This document shows, in pieces, positions 53,418 to 61,191 of a stretch of DNA of 64,000 nucleotides. Location of the stretch: contig DATNPX010000020.1 of assembly GCA_036702975.1 (NCBI GenBank), positions 238,469 to 302,468 of the forward strand, in the 5' to 3' direction. Source of the DNA: DATNPX01 sp036702975. Its GTDB lineage: Bacteria; Cyanobacteriota; Vampirovibrionia; Obscuribacterales; Obscuribacteraceae. The stretch's first letter is position 1. Every line of letters begins with the position of its first letter. The translations under genes were made by a program, and so were the position numbers. The notes beneath the pieces were generated by a model, which saw only the letters and a program-made list of their open reading frames with translations, searched no databases and was not told where the DNA came from.

Positions 53418-53571
53418 AGCTTCAGTCCTCCTGCAACTCTCTTATGCCCTTTTTCGGGAGATGAATTGCACAACAAACTTCGACGGAACGAAACGCCGAA
53501 GCCGTTGAAAGCCTGAACTTGACCCATTTGTCTGGTTGAGCAAGCGCAAACATGTGCTGGACTCCATCCAA

Positions 53572-53603
53572 CAAAAAAGAGAGCTGCTGAGTGCAACTCT
53601 CTC
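53572..53603 (-). terminator. Rho-independent terminator of the rplK-rplA operon
   Basis: On the minus strand AGAGAGTTGC-ACTCA-GCAGCTCTCT is followed by TTTTTT. The ten-base stem (one G-U) plus U-tract is a canonical intrinsic terminator 24 bp after the rplA stop. Confidence 0.85.
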
Positions 53604-53626
53604 AATTTTTTCATAAAACCGGAGAT

Positions 53627-54340
53627 TCAGGCCGTCTTAACTGCAGCCAATTTATTTACGTCCAGCTTAATGCCAGGTCCCATTGTGGAGCTGAGGTAAA
53701 CAGACTTGATGTAAGTTCCCTTCACCGAAGCTGGCTTCACTTTGTTGATGGTGTCGACTACTGCATGGATGTTGTCCAGCAAACGTTTGTCGTCGAAAGA
53801 CAACTTGCCAACAGCCATCTGTACGAGACCACCGTCTTTCTCAGTGCGGAAGGAGACTTTACCAGCCTTCAACTCTTTTACTGTTTTGGCGATGTCGAAA
53901 GTGACGGTGCCGTCTTTCGGGTTTGGCATCAAACCTTTAGGGCCGAGAACCTTACCCATCTTCGAAAGCATGAGCATGGCGTCTGGAGTGGCGACCAGCT
54001 TGTCGAAGTCGAGGAATCCGTCACCGATTTTGGCGACTAGATCGTCTGAACCAACGACGTCTGCGCCTGCATCTTCAGCTTCTTTCAGTTTTTCGCCCTT
54101 AGCGACAACTGCGACACGAACTTCTTTTCCTGTTCCGCCGGGCAGATTGACGGTGGAACGAATCTGCTGATCGTTCATTTTAGGATTAACGCCCAGTCGG
54201 AAGTGAATTTCGACGGTTTGGTCGAACTTGACTTTGGGAGCGGCCTTCAGAAGCTTGAGAGCTTCTTCCAGATTTTGTGGAGCGCGATGTTGATCTGCAC
54301 TCTTTGCTACGGTTGCTTGACGCTTCGTTGGCTTGGGCAT
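53627..54340 (-). CDS. rplA: 50S ribosomal protein L1
   Basis: A 237-residue ribosomal protein of normal length. It contains NLEEALKLLKAAPKVKFDQT, EIHFRLGVNPKMNDQQIRST, the signature VLGPKGLMPNPKDGTV with MLSKMGK before it, and a C-terminal end TMGPGIKLDVN. L1 binds 23S rRNA at the mobile stalk; in many bacteria it represses its own rplKA mRNA. It follows rplK with 86 bp between and ends before a strong intrinsic terminator. ATG is preceded by AAGGAA. Key residues are conserved. Confidence 0.97.
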   Translation of the reverse strand: MPKPTKRQATVAKSADQHRAPQNLEEALKLLKAAPKVKFDQTVEIHFRLGVNPKMNDQQIRSTVNLPGGTGKEVRVAVVAKGEKLKEAEDAGADVVGSDDLVAKIGDGFLDFDKLVATPDAMLMLSKMGKVLGPKGLMPNPKDGTVTFDIAKTVKELKAGKVSFRTEKDGGLVQMAVGKLSFDDKRLLDNIHAVVDTINKVKPASVKGTYIKSVYLSSTMGPGIKLDVNKLAAVKTA

Positions 54341-54426
54341 TGGTCTGTTCCTTAGTACTTTGTCTTTGTGGCTTCTTTTTAGCTTTACTATCAGATCAAT
54401 CGTGATTGTTTTACGGGCTCGAGTGA

Positions 54427-54849
54427 CTAGTCTTGGACCGTCAGACCCATGTTGCGTGCAGTGCCGGCAACCATGCGCTCTGCGGCTTCGATGGTGGTGG
54501 CATTGAGGTCGGGCATTTTCACCTTGGCTATTTCTGTGATTTTCGCCTTGGAGATGGTACCAACCTTTGTTTTGTTAGGAGTGGCTGAACCCTTCTCGAT
54601 GCCGGCGGCTTTCTTGAGAAGCTCCGCAGCGGGAGGGGTTTTAAGGATGAAGTCGAACGATCTGTCTTCGTAGACTGAGATTTCGACGGGAATAATCGTT
54701 CCCGTTTTATCCTGCGTCTTGGCGTTGTACTCTTTGCAGAATTGCATGATGTTTACGCCGTGTTGACCGAGGGCAGGCCCGATCGGTGGAGCTGGGTTTG
54801 CTTTACCAGCTTGAATTTGCAACTTGACTTTGCCGACAACCTTTTTCAC
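54427..54849 (-). CDS. rplK: 50S ribosomal protein L11
   Basis: A 140-residue ribosomal protein. VGKVKLQIQAGKANPAPPIG begins the N-terminal domain, with PALGQHGVNIMQFCKEYN. The C-terminal rRNA-binding domain ends MVAGTARNMGLTV, as in other bacteria. L11 forms the GTPase-associated centre with 23S rRNA and supports factor binding and stringent-response sensing. The start is GTG, with GGAAGAAGAG upstream. It lies between nusG and rplA. Confidence 0.97.
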   Translation of the reverse strand: MKKVVGKVKLQIQAGKANPAPPIGPALGQHGVNIMQFCKEYNAKTQDKTGTIIPVEISVYEDRSFDFILKTPPAAELLKKAAGIEKGSATPNKTKVGTISKAKITEIAKVKMPDLNATTIEAAERMVAGTARNMGLTVQD

Positions 54850-54918
54850 GGTCTCTTCTTCCTTTTTATATGCCGAACCATTGATTCTATGGCACTATCT
54901 AACCAATATCCATCACAT

Positions 54919-55479
54919 TTACACTTTTATAACCTGGTTGAATTCCAGTTCAACTGGCGTAGCGCGTCCGAAGATGATGACAGACGCCTTGATTCGCTCG
55001 CGTTCCAGGTTCACTTCTGTGATCTCTCCTGTAAAGTCTGCGAACGGTCCGCCAGTAATTCTTACGTAATCGCCGGCCTTGACATCGATAGCCGCTGTCT
55101 TCTTGCCCTTGATACCAGTGCTCGCCATCTGGCGACGCAGTATCTTGCGGATTTCAGTGTCCTGCACTGGAATCGGCTTCTTACCCGCGCCCACGTACTT
55201 CGTCACACCTGGAGCCTCACGCACCACGCGCCATGAATCATCGTCGAGAATCATTTCTACAAAAACGTAGCCAGGATATTCGCGCTCTTTCTTCTCAACG
55301 CGCTTGCCATCTTTGACTTTCGTTACCATTTTCTCAGGAACGATGACACCAAAAATTCTGTCTTGCGCTCCCATCGTCACGATGCGCTTTTCGATGTGCT
55401 CTTTGACTTTATTCTCATGCCCGGATGCGGTTTGCACTGCATACCATCGTCGAAGTCCATCGGTCTTAATGAAGCCCAT
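54919..55479 (-). CDS. nusG: Transcription elongation/termination factor NusG
   Basis: A 186-residue NusG. The NGN domain starts RWYAVQTASGHENKVKEHIE and contains EREYPGYVFVEMILDDDSWR. The KOW domain has VKAGDYVRITGGPFADFTGE, then EVNLERERIKASVIIFGRAT. It binds RNA polymerase clamp and Rho or S10. ATG is preceded by GAGGA. It is located 18 bp after secE, in the usual secE-nusG-rplK order. Confidence 0.97.
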   Translation of the reverse strand: MGFIKTDGLRRWYAVQTASGHENKVKEHIEKRIVTMGAQDRIFGVIVPEKMVTKVKDGKRVEKKEREYPGYVFVEMILDDDSWRVVREAPGVTKYVGAGKKPIPVQDTEIRKILRRQMASTGIKGKKTAAIDVKAGDYVRITGGPFADFTGEITEVNLERERIKASVIIFGRATPVELEFNQVIKV

Positions 55480-55497
55480 TGATTTACGTCCTCGTGA

Positions 55498-55962
55498 TTA
55501 ATGTCCGACGCCGCCGCCGTGCAACCGCGCAAAGTGTTCGAGCGGTTGGAAGAAGGCATGCGCCAAAAGCCAGTCGAAGCCAAGTACCAAAAGTGTGATG
55601 ATTGCAACGAGAGCAAGTACGCTCCAGGTGGCCTGCACGACTTCTTTACCGTCGGGCCACGTGATCTTCTTGAATTCCAAGACCACTTCTCTGAGGAACT
55701 GCGGCAGGTTTTGCGAGTTGCCGCTTGCCGCGTCTCTCTTGCCTGGTGGCTTGCCACCACCACCGCCTGCGCCGCCGGTTTTGTCCGAGCCATGCTTATC
55801 ACTGCCACCAGAACTGGCCGTGCTTTTCGTCGTATCTTCTTCAGCGCTTGTGACCAGCGTTATTTCCTCCGAGCCTTGAGCAGGAGGAACTAGCTCTGGC
55901 GCTTTGCCCAGATCGTCCGTTGAGCCTTGCGACTCTGACCCACCCTTCTTGTTAGCTTGCAT
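55498..55962 (-). CDS. secE: Preprotein translocase SecE with long disordered N-terminus
   Basis: A 154-residue SecE. The core is at residues 85-140: FLREVVLEFKKITWPDGKEV, then a single TM helix WSVLALVAIITLLVLGFDWL. The amphipathic helix before it and the W-P motif are the SecE signature. The first 85 residues are an unstructured acidic/Gly/Ser/Lys-rich extension (for example TGGAGGGGGKPPGK), absent from the 60-residue minimal SecE. A short His/Gly tail follows. It is a subunit of the SecYEG channel in the inner membrane. Confidence 0.92.
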   Translation of the reverse strand: MQANKKGGSESQGSTDDLGKAPELVPPAQGSEEITLVTSAEEDTTKSTASSGGSDKHGSDKTGGAGGGGGKPPGKRDAASGNSQNLPQFLREVVLEFKKITWPDGKEVVQATWSVLALVAIITLLVLGFDWLLAHAFFQPLEHFARLHGGGVGH

Positions 55963-56005
55963 AGCAATGTTGCATTAGCGATCCGCAACCTGATCCTTGA
56001 TAATT

Positions 56006-56076
56006 CGCGCCATGAAAGAATCGAACTCTCACCAAAGGTTTTGGAGACCTCCGTTCTACCGTTAAACTAATGGCGC
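56006..56076 (-). tRNA. trnW: tRNA-Trp (CCA)
   Basis: The minus strand folds as a cloverleaf: acceptor GCGCCAT/ATGGCGC, D-arm GTTTAACGGTAGAAC, anticodon stem GAGGT with loop CTCCAAA (anticodon CCA), and T-arm GAGAG-TTCGATT-CTTTC. The discriminator is G and the CCA end is not encoded. Its position between rpmG and secE is common in bacteria. Confidence 0.93.
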
Positions 56077-56121
56077 AACGTTTCGCGGTTCGCACAATCA
56101 ATAGTAGAAGCAGCAGGCTGC

Positions 56122-56289
56122 TTACTTCTTGGTCTCTTTGTGCTCTAGGTGGCAACGGCAATGATCGCAATACTTCTGAATGCTCAGTCTATCTGGGTCA
56201 TTCTTCTTGTTTTTCATTGTCGTGTAATTGCGTCTTTTGCAATTGCCACAGGCTAAGGTGATGATGATTCTGTCGTCCTTTTTAGCCAC
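56122..56289 (-). CDS. rpmG: 50S ribosomal protein L33
   Basis: A 55-residue L33 from GTG 56289: AKKDDRIIITLACGNCKRRN, then YTTMKNKKNDPDRLSIQKYC and DHCRCHLEHKETK. The CxxC pairs (CGNC, CDHC) make a zinc ribbon, so it is the zinc-binding C+ type. GGAG lies nine bases upstream of GTG; a frame open to ATG 56334 would add 15 non-conserved residues. It is the first gene of the rpmG-trnW-secE-nusG-rplK-rplA block. Confidence 0.95.
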   Translation of the reverse strand: MAKKDDRIIITLACGNCKRRNYTTMKNKKNDPDRLSIQKYCDHCRCHLEHKETKK

Positions 56290-56455
56290 TGTCCTAACTC
56301 CTACTTCAACGCTTTGCTGAGTTTGGGATGCCAAGCCCGCAAAGCTGCTTCTTTTTTTGCGCCACTTACTACATTTTGCATGCTCAGAGGTCGAAATTAC
56401 CCTGTTTTCAGAAACAAGGCAATAAAAAATGACCCCCTCGCGGCGTCAAGCTCCA

Positions 56456-56485
56456 AGTATATCTAAGGTTCAGAAAACCTGTCAA
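56456..56485 (-). promoter_or_regulatory. Sigma-70-type promoter of the rpmG operon
   Basis: On the minus strand TTGACA and TATACT are separated by 18 bp. The -35 is a perfect consensus and the -10 a five-of-six match. It lies about 165 bp before rpmG and is the best promoter seen in this window. It overlaps the region immediately before the divergent ABC binding-protein gene. Confidence 0.75.
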
Positions 56486-56506
56486 CAATAATAGAATTGG
56501 GACACC

Positions 56507-58225
56507 ATGAAACTTTGCTTTCGAAAACATCTCAATAATTTCTTTAAGATCTGTCTGGTATCCATCATCACGAGCGTGCTCTCGTCGTGCAGCATTACGG
56601 GTGGTCCGGTAAAGGACACCTTGCGCATGAACATCGGAGCGGAGCCCCCGAGTCTCGATTGGGATGTAACAACTGACTCAACATCTTTTGATGTTGTCTC
56701 CAATCTCATGGTCGGCCTTACTCAGTACAACGAAAAACTCGGTTGCGACCCAGCCTGTGCGGAATCGTGGGAAATAACCGATGGTGGCAAGCACTATCTC
56801 TTTCACTTACGCAAGAACGTTTTCTGGACTGACGGAAGACCTGTGAGAGCGCAAGATTTCGAATATGCTTGGAAGCGGCTTTTAAATCCAAAAACGGCAG
56901 CCCAATATTCTTTCTTCCTTTACGACATCGTTAACGCGTTTGAGTATGCAACCGGCAAAATTACCGATGCCGAACAAGTTGGTGTGAAAGCGCTTGATGA
57001 CTATACATTCGATGTTCATTTAAAGAAGCCGGCTGCTTATTTTATTTATTTGACCGCCTTTTGTCCGACTCTCCCTGAGCGGCAAGATGTTGTTGAGAAG
57101 TGGGGAGACCGCTGGACTGAGCCCGGCCATATCGTGACAAACGGTCCATTCATGTTGGACCGCTGGGCGCATGAATACAAGATCGAGCTTGTTGCTAACC
57201 CCAACTATTTCGAAGGTAAGCCTCGGCTCAAGCGTATCAAGATGTTTATGGTGCCTGAGCAATCAACTGCATTTGCTCTCTATGAAAATAATGAGCTCGA
57301 TTACGTAGACAATCGCAGCTTCTCAACTCCTGACGTTGAGCGCTTCCGTCACTCGCCCGAGTACCGCACCATTCCGCTCTTGCGAAATAACTATGTTGGC
57401 TTCAATGTCAAGAAAGCGCCGTTCAACAGTGAGTTGGTGCGTCGAGCGGTGGCTATGAGCATCGACCGAAACGTGTTTCCGAAAATTCTCAGACGTGGGG
57501 AGATGCCAGCTGTGAGCTGGATTCCCATGCCGCTTCTTGGCTCAGATCCTAGTTCCGGCTACGAATACAATCCGGCCGAAGCTCGCAAGCTTCTTGCCCA
57601 AGCCGGGTATCCGGGTGGAAAAGGTTTCCCCAAAACCACTTTGCTGTATGCTAGCCGCGAAGACACTAAGACCGTCGTTGAAGCAGTCCAGGACCAGCTT
57701 AAGCGCAATCTTGGCATTCACATCCAGCTTGAAAGTCAGGAGTTCAAAGTCTATCTGTCGACTCTGCACAGAGACGCACCACCCATATATAAAGCGACCT
57801 GGGGAGCTGATTTTCCAGATCCGGAAACCTTCATGAATCTGTTTACGAGCCGAAATGGCAACAACACGACGAAGTTTTCTGATGCTTACTATGACGATCT
57901 CGTCTTGCGGGCGAGTTCTGAACAAGACGAGAAGAAGCGTGGAGAGCTCTATCGAAAAGCTGATGCCTACTTGTGCAAAGAGAAGGCCCCGATAGTTCCC
58001 ACTTATTTGTCAACTCAGAATCTTATGGTGAAACCATGGGTGAACCGTATGGTTTTCAATGCGCTCGATATTCAGTTCTTTAAGAACGTTTGGATTGACT
58101 CGAGCTGGAAGGAACATAAACAGGAGCTTGAGCCCGAGCCGAGCAAAGTTGGTGTCGTCATGCCAGAAAACGAAAGTCCAGAAAACGAAAGGCCAGAAAA
58201 CGTAAGGAAGGTAGTCAGTGATTAG
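56507..58225 (+). CDS. Oligopeptide ABC transporter substrate-binding lipoprotein
   Basis: A 572-residue SBP_bac_5 protein. The signal peptide and lipobox are ICLVSIITSVLSSC, with the lipidated Cys at about residue 28. Mature-part motifs are LRMNIGAEPPSLDWDVTTDS, YLFHLRKNVFWTDGRPVRAQ, and DFEYAWKRLLNPKTAAQYSF. VTNGPFMLDRWAHEY follows, with the C-terminal NLMVKPWVN. This is the OppA/DppA-type binding fold for peptides. The C-terminal 40 residues are a Pro/Glu-rich tail with PENE repeats. It overlaps the first permease gene by eight bases. Confidence 0.92.
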   Translation: MKLCFRKHLNNFFKICLVSIITSVLSSCSITGGPVKDTLRMNIGAEPPSLDWDVTTDSTSFDVVSNLMVGLTQYNEKLGCDPACAESWEITDGGKHYLFHLRKNVFWTDGRPVRAQDFEYAWKRLLNPKTAAQYSFFLYDIVNAFEYATGKITDAEQVGVKALDDYTFDVHLKKPAAYFIYLTAFCPTLPERQDVVEKWGDRWTEPGHIVTNGPFMLDRWAHEYKIELVANPNYFEGKPRLKRIKMFMVPEQSTAFALYENNELDYVDNRSFSTPDVERFRHSPEYRTIPLLRNNYVGFNVKKAPFNSELVRRAVAMSIDRNVFPKILRRGEMPAVSWIPMPLLGSDPSSGYEYNPAEARKLLAQAGYPGGKGFPKTTLLYASREDTKTVVEAVQDQLKRNLGIHIQLESQEFKVYLSTLHRDAPPIYKATWGADFPDPETFMNLFTSRNGNNTTKFSDAYYDDLVLRASSEQDEKKRGELYRKADAYLCKEKAPIVPTYLSTQNLMVKPWVNRMVFNALDIQFFKNVWIDSSWKEHKQELEPEPSKVGVVMPENESPENERPENVRKVVSD

Positions 58226-59147
58226 CTACGTTTTTCGTCGTGCGCTCTCAGCGATACCGGTGCTCTGGATAATCGCTTCGCTCACTTTCGTTTTAGTACG
58301 CATAGTTCCTGGCGGACCTTTCGATGCGGAAAAGAATCTGCCACCAGAAATAGTGGCAAACATCAACGCCAAATATCACCTCGACCGTCCGATGATAGAA
58401 CAATATGGCTTGTATATGGGACGCCTCGTTCATGGAGACCTGGGTGTCTCTTACAAGTATGTCAATCGAACGGTTAATGATATCCTCGCCGATGCATTTC
58501 CTGTGTCGCTTGAGCTTGGCTTCCTCGGCTTGTTATTAGCGGTTTCCGTTGGCGTACCGCTAGGTACCGTTGCCGCTGTAAACCGAGGAAAACTGCAGGA
58601 TTTCGTCGCCATGTTTTTAGCGACAGTCGGCATTTCGCTTCCGGGCTTCGTTATCGGCGCGTTGCTGATATTTGTATTCGGCATCTGGTTGAAGATCCTG
58701 CCAGTTGCACTTTGGGAGCATGCGCGCAGTATGATCTTGCCTGCAGTCACGCTGGCTGCCAGTCCGGCTGCTTACATCGCTCGGCTGACTAGGGCCAGCG
58801 TGCTTGAGATTTTGGAAAAAGATTGGGTTCGCACTGCTCGCTCGAAGGGGTTGTCGGATCGTGCGACTATTACCAAGCATGTGCTACGCAATGCGCTTGT
58901 GCCTGTTGCAACTGTTCTAGGACCGTTGACAGCGATACTGATTACCGGATCGTTTGTTGTCGAATATATTTATGCTGTGCCGGGAATGGGGCGCTTCTTC
59001 ATCACCGCCGTCAGCAATCGTGACTACGACCTGATCATAGGCACGACCTTGATCTTCGCCGTTCTGCTCATTATCGCTAACGCCATGGTCGACATCGTCT
59101 ATCAACTGCTCGACCCGCGAATGCAGATTGGAGGAGAACAATCATGA
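58218..59147 (+). CDS. Peptide ABC transporter permease, DppB/OppB type
   Basis: A 309-residue permease with six TM helices. It starts ISYVFRRALSAIPVLWIIAS (GTG, AAGGAAGG upstream) and has the DppB-family extracytoplasmic sequence (YHLDRPMIEQYGLYMGRLVH). The EAA loop that contacts the ATPases is YIARLTRASVLEILEKDWVR, then TARSKGLSDRATI. The end, VDIVYQLLDPRMQIGG, is the usual B-subunit terminus. The stop (TGA) overlaps an ATG with strong SD GGAGGAG, which opens a short cistron before the second permease. Confidence 0.93.
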   Translation: MISYVFRRALSAIPVLWIIASLTFVLVRIVPGGPFDAEKNLPPEIVANINAKYHLDRPMIEQYGLYMGRLVHGDLGVSYKYVNRTVNDILADAFPVSLELGFLGLLLAVSVGVPLGTVAAVNRGKLQDFVAMFLATVGISLPGFVIGALLIFVFGIWLKILPVALWEHARSMILPAVTLAASPAAYIARLTRASVLEILEKDWVRTARSKGLSDRATITKHVLRNALVPVATVLGPLTAILITGSFVVEYIYAVPGMGRFFITAVSNRDYDLIIGTTLIFAVLLIIANAMVDIVYQLLDPRMQIGGEQS

Positions 59148-59197
59148 ACTCGTTCTGCAAACACAATGCCATACGCGTTAGTGCGGAGGTTTGGTAA
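59144..59197 (+). other. 17-codon bridging mini-cistron in frame with the next permease
   Basis: ATG 59144 overlaps the permease stop (ATGA), is preceded by GGAGGAG, and opens MNSFCKHNAIRVSAEVW before TAA at 59195-59197. The next permease begins with GTG at the following base, in the same frame. Either the two were one ORF whose codon 18 became TAA, or the mini-cistron couples translation. The GTG has its own GGAGG eight bases upstream, so reinitiation is plausible. Confidence 0.6.
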
Positions 59198-60133
59198 GTG
59201 CATCAACCGACGCGAACACGAATGCTCTGGTCGAGACTGAGGCGAACACCTATCGCTTTTGCTTCGCTGTGCTTCATTGGCGCCACCTGTCTAATGGCAC
59301 TGTTATCAGTGCTCGGCGTCCCGTTTGGATCGTACACCTACGATCAAACGAGTGCGGATATTCTGACCAGGCCATGTGCTGTTCACCCAATGGGCACCGA
59401 TGAGCTCGGGCGAGATCTCTTAAGCCGCGTTATTTATGGCTCGCGCTTGTCCATAAGCATAGGATTTACGACGGCATTAGTGGCTTTCTGTATCGGTACT
59501 GTATACGGTGCAATATCAGGATTCTTCGGAGGAAAGACCGATGAGCTGATGATGCGAGGTGTAGATATAGCCTATGCTTTGCCAGACTTACTCATGATGA
59601 TTTTGATCGGTATGATTTTTGGGCGCAATACTTTAGGCATTCTTATGGCTCTCGGTTTGGTCAGCTGGATGGGAACCGCGCGTCTTGTGCGCGCACAGTT
59701 TCTTCAGTTGCAGCGTGAAGAGTTTGTCGAGGCGGCTCGCGCAGCCGGTCAGAGCAGTTTTGACATTATTACCCGGCATCTTTTACCCAATTCACTTGGT
59801 CCAATCATCGTTGCCATCACCTTCATTGTTCCTTCGGCGATTCTGTCGGAGTCGACTCTTAGTTTCATCGGCTTGGGACTTTCGCCGCCCGCATGCAGTT
59901 GGGGGACTCTAGCTAGCGACGGTTGGCGCTCGTTGCGCAGTCATCCGCACCTGATTCTCTTCCCCAGCGCCTTTATCTTCATGACAGTGCTGGCCTTCAA
60001 TTTTCTTGGCGACGGCATCAGGGATATTTTTGACCCTCGCACTCGTATTACACTGAAACCCCTAAAGGACAGTGAAGCTTCTCAAGAAAACTCCGAGCCC
60101 AAAACCGACACGGGGATGGTCTCAAAGCGTTGA
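59198..60133 (+). CDS. Peptide ABC transporter permease, DppC/OppC type
   Basis: A 311-residue permease. The N-terminus MLWSRLRRTPIAFASLCFIG contains the first TM. A C-type extracytoplasmic domain follows: HPMGTDELGRDLLSRVIYGS, then RLSISIGFTTALVAFCIGTV. The EAA loop is EFVEAARAAGQSSFDIITRH, then LLPNSLGPI. The FNFLGDGIRDIFDPR end is typical of OppC/DppC. It should pair with the preceding permease as the heterodimeric channel. The two ATPases (D and F) are not encoded here. Starting at GTG 59198 gives a short cytoplasmic N-terminus; an upstream in-frame ATG is separated by one TAA. Confidence 0.92.
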   Translation: MHQPTRTRMLWSRLRRTPIAFASLCFIGATCLMALLSVLGVPFGSYTYDQTSADILTRPCAVHPMGTDELGRDLLSRVIYGSRLSISIGFTTALVAFCIGTVYGAISGFFGGKTDELMMRGVDIAYALPDLLMMILIGMIFGRNTLGILMALGLVSWMGTARLVRAQFLQLQREEFVEAARAAGQSSFDIITRHLLPNSLGPIIVAITFIVPSAILSESTLSFIGLGLSPPACSWGTLASDGWRSLRSHPHLILFPSAFIFMTVLAFNFLGDGIRDIFDPRTRITLKPLKDSEASQENSEPKTDTGMVSKR

Positions 60134-60172
60134 GCCGTCAAGTGCAGATAATCCTCGCCGGCTCTAGTTTTT
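60132..60172 (+). terminator. Possible terminator after the permease operon
   Basis: GAGCCG (60132-60137, overlapping the stop) and CGGCTC (60159-60164) can pair across a 21-base loop, followed by TAGTTTTT. The stem is short. Confidence 0.4.
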
Positions 60173-60230
60173 GGTTTATGAGCGGTTCAAACTGGGGTAC
60201 AAGGTAAGAAGGGTATAAAGGGAGTCGACT

Positions 60231-61124
60231 GTGCAATTTTCGTTGGTTTCTCCAAAGCGTTCTGCCCTTAAGCGTTTCAAGGCGGGGGCTGTTTTCGCGC
60301 TTGCGTCAACGCTCTTGGGTGTGACAGGTGGTGCGGCTTTTGCGGATCAGGGCTGGGTCCTCACCCAGAGAAGCACGAAAATGGGCGACCAATATGTCTA
60401 CATCTCTGACCAGGGGCTGAAAATCACTAACCCAAAGGCTGGGTTTAATCTAGTGACGCGAGCTCCCAACTGGGACATCACACTTTTTAACGACAAAACG
60501 CGCTGTTTCTACGAAACTACTGCTGACCGCTATAAGCAGCAGTTGCAGGGCCGGGCTCAGGATGCAGAGTTAAACAACTCCTCCTGGGCCAAATCTGGCG
60601 AAACTCAGATTTTTGGACTGAAAGCTACCGAATATCGCATGGGTGCTAAAGCTGTTAGAAGCCGCAGCAAAAGCGGAGCAGTGAGCACAAAGTCGATCGC
60701 CGGCGCGCAATATTGGGTGGCGTCTGATATCGCGATTCCGGCCAAACTGACCGAACTTCTCTCCGCTGCTTATGGATTGCCAACTGCCACCAGCTCTTGC
60801 GTTCCCCTTCGGCTGAAATACAGTGAAAGTAATGGAGAGCACACGGTGTTGGATACATATCGTGTCGACAAGACTCCGATTTCGATCTCCTACTTCGAAA
60901 AACCGGCTGGCTATAAGCTCGTGAAAAGCGATGCTGAAGTGATGATGACCGATGAACAAAAACAGATCATGAATGACATGGTGCGTGACATGGATACAGA
61001 TCCGCAAAATGCACAGCTAAAAAACAAGATTCAAGCTGTGCAATCAGGTCAGGCTCCTGCGAACAAGACGTTCACTAAGGAAGACGTGAACAAACTTCTG
61101 GATATCTTCAAGAAAAAACAGTAA
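60231..61124 (+). CDS. Secreted protein of unknown function
   Basis: A 297-residue protein starting GTG with AAGGGAG upstream. The signal peptide is long (positive region SPKRSALKRFKAG, hydrophobic core VFALASTLLGVTGGA, cleavage near AFADQ). The mature part has beta-rich sequence in the first half (QYVYISDQGLKITNPKAGFN, LFNDKTRCFYETTADRY), reminiscent of outer-membrane lipoprotein-sorting or DUF4412-like folds. The C-terminus is a charged helix. I do not assign a function. It lies just before the histidine kinase gene and could be its partner or target. Confidence 0.72.
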   Translation: MQFSLVSPKRSALKRFKAGAVFALASTLLGVTGGAAFADQGWVLTQRSTKMGDQYVYISDQGLKITNPKAGFNLVTRAPNWDITLFNDKTRCFYETTADRYKQQLQGRAQDAELNNSSWAKSGETQIFGLKATEYRMGAKAVRSRSKSGAVSTKSIAGAQYWVASDIAIPAKLTELLSAAYGLPTATSSCVPLRLKYSESNGEHTVLDTYRVDKTPISISYFEKPAGYKLVKSDAEVMMTDEQKQIMNDMVRDMDTDPQNAQLKNKIQAVQSGQAPANKTFTKEDVNKLLDIFKKKQ

Positions 61125-61191
61125 CCGAAGAGTAGGTGTAAGAACAGCTGGAACCCAAGATCACACTGCAGTATTTAATGAGCAACGGAAA

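Noticed and set aside
56290..56334. 15-residue N-terminal extension of L33
   Set aside because: The extension is outside the family consensus, and GTG 56289 has a well-spaced GGAG.
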